Positions 63,635 through 64,000 of a stretch of 64,000 nt of DNA are shown in pieces. Positions within the stretch are counted from its first letter, which is position 1; every line of letters begins with the position of its first letter. The stretch lies in NCBI GenBank assembly GCA_938009275.1, contig CALLHY010000011.1, forward strand, positions 62,001 through 126,000. The letters are read 5' to 3'. The position numbers and the translations under genes were made by a program. Below the pieces are notes generated by a model, which saw only the letters and a program-made list of their open reading frames with translations, searched no databases and was not told where the DNA came from. Origin of the DNA: an uncultured bacterium. Its GTDB lineage: Bacteria > Cloacimonadota > Cloacimonadia > Cloacimonadales > Cloacimonadaceae.

Positions 63635-64000
63635 ATGAAATACATAGTTTTACTTATAGCCATCCTGAGTTTTTCTCTGCTTAATGCAGAGCTAAGCTAC
63701 GTTCCCTACACAACCGTGGCAGAGGTATTCGGCTCTACTACCTGTGGCGGATGTGCCATATCATGGACAGGCATGCAGGAAGTTCACACCCAAACTCACC
63801 CAGGTGAATTTGTAACCGCCAAGCTATACACCCAAAGCGGAGCATTCAGCACTCAAGAAGTGTTAGACCGTTTTGACTACTACGAAGTTTTTGGCATACC
63901 ATCGGTTATGTTCAACGGCAAGATTCGTGTGGACGGCAGTGGAGATGGCATTGTGGATGGCAGCCGCTATCTGGAATCGCTGAATCAATTCCGATATAGC
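63635..64000 (+). CDS. Secreted thioredoxin-fold protein with CGGC motif, 3'-truncated
   Basis: 122 residues are visible before the window ends. Signal peptide MKYIVLLIAILSFSLLNAE is followed by a thioredoxin-like fold with GSTTCGGCAISW (CxxC at about residues 37-40) and the downstream FGIPSVMFNGK containing the cis-Pro. TAGGAG precedes the ATG at 63635. It is the fifth gene of the DsbD cluster. The C-terminus, where a sorting tail could lie, is outside the window. Confidence 0.85.
   Translation, partial: MKYIVLLIAILSFSLLNAELSYVPYTTVAEVFGSTTCGGCAISWTGMQEVHTQTHPGEFVTAKLYTQSGAFSTQEVLDRFDYYEVFGIPSVMFNGKIRVDGSGDGIVDGSRYLESLNQFRYS

Noticed and set aside
1..64000. tRNA or rRNA genes
   Set aside because: I found no cloverleaf-like sequence with a T-loop and no rRNA-like stretch by eye; a covariance-model search would settle it.

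Overview
The window is ordinary bacterial chromosome: dense, mostly co-directional gene blocks with ATGA, GTGA and TAATG start/stop overlaps and purine-rich Shine-Dalgarno sequences. I infer an anaerobic, amino-acid- or acid-fermenting member of the FCB group, most likely Cloacimonadota. The reasons are: gingipain-like (C25) and LVIVD proteins ending in a FlgD-like sorting tail; very large Ig-like/FG-GAP surface proteins; an [FeFe]-hydrogenase maturase; an oxygen-labile two-subunit fumarase; tandem phosphate acyltransferases; a membrane-bound Ehr/Hyf-like complex; and a rubrerythrin-like protein. This assignment rests on gene content only. I saw no rRNA, tRNA, CRISPR array or intact transposase.

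Layout. 1-3202: zinc ABC importer (first gene cut by the window edge) with a membrane-anchored toroid-like protein. 3175-5425 (minus): DUF2156 protein, GNAT and an ATP-cone/Mrr-like nuclease fusion. 5429-6165: non-coding, with one copy of a 169-bp element carrying terminal inverted repeats and a long hairpin. 6166-10634: AlkD-like protein, TrmJ-like methyltransferase and a secreted C25 peptidase. 10920-21531 (minus): a 2,516-residue surface protein preceded by an adenylate cyclase/AAA/TPR regulator. 21532-22651: 1.1 kb non-coding, with the second, inverted copy of the 169-bp element. 22652-26790: a two-gene aminolipid acyltransferase set, a small membrane protein, a DUF58 protein and fumarase alpha and beta. 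26973-31045 (minus): RNase HIII, FolC, pilin-like protein, lytic transglycosylase and ferritin-like protein. 31320-36963: PocR-type hybrid kinase, ABC-2 exporter and a GYF_2 membrane protein. 37175-44257: six-gene Ehr-type complex. 44254-46607: small secreted protein, HydE and a small membrane protein. 46833-49322: histidine kinase and response regulator. 49426-53395: SPFH protein, GNAT and LVIVD propeller protein. 54137-58633: two phosphate acyltransferases, RpiB, GlyA and Ppx/GppA. 58703-64000: envelope redox cluster (DsbD, thioredoxin-fold lipoprotein, TlpA-like, porin-like protein, CGGC protein cut by the edge).

The strongest points for follow-up are these. The Ehr-type complex has a large subunit that has lost all the Ni-binding cysteines, yet it sits near hydE. 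A family of intergenic hairpins has stems of about 34 bp, 3-nt loops and one compensatory base-pair change between copies. A MITE-like 169-bp repeat is present in inverted orientation on both sides of a 16.7-kb block that encodes surface and regulatory proteins.
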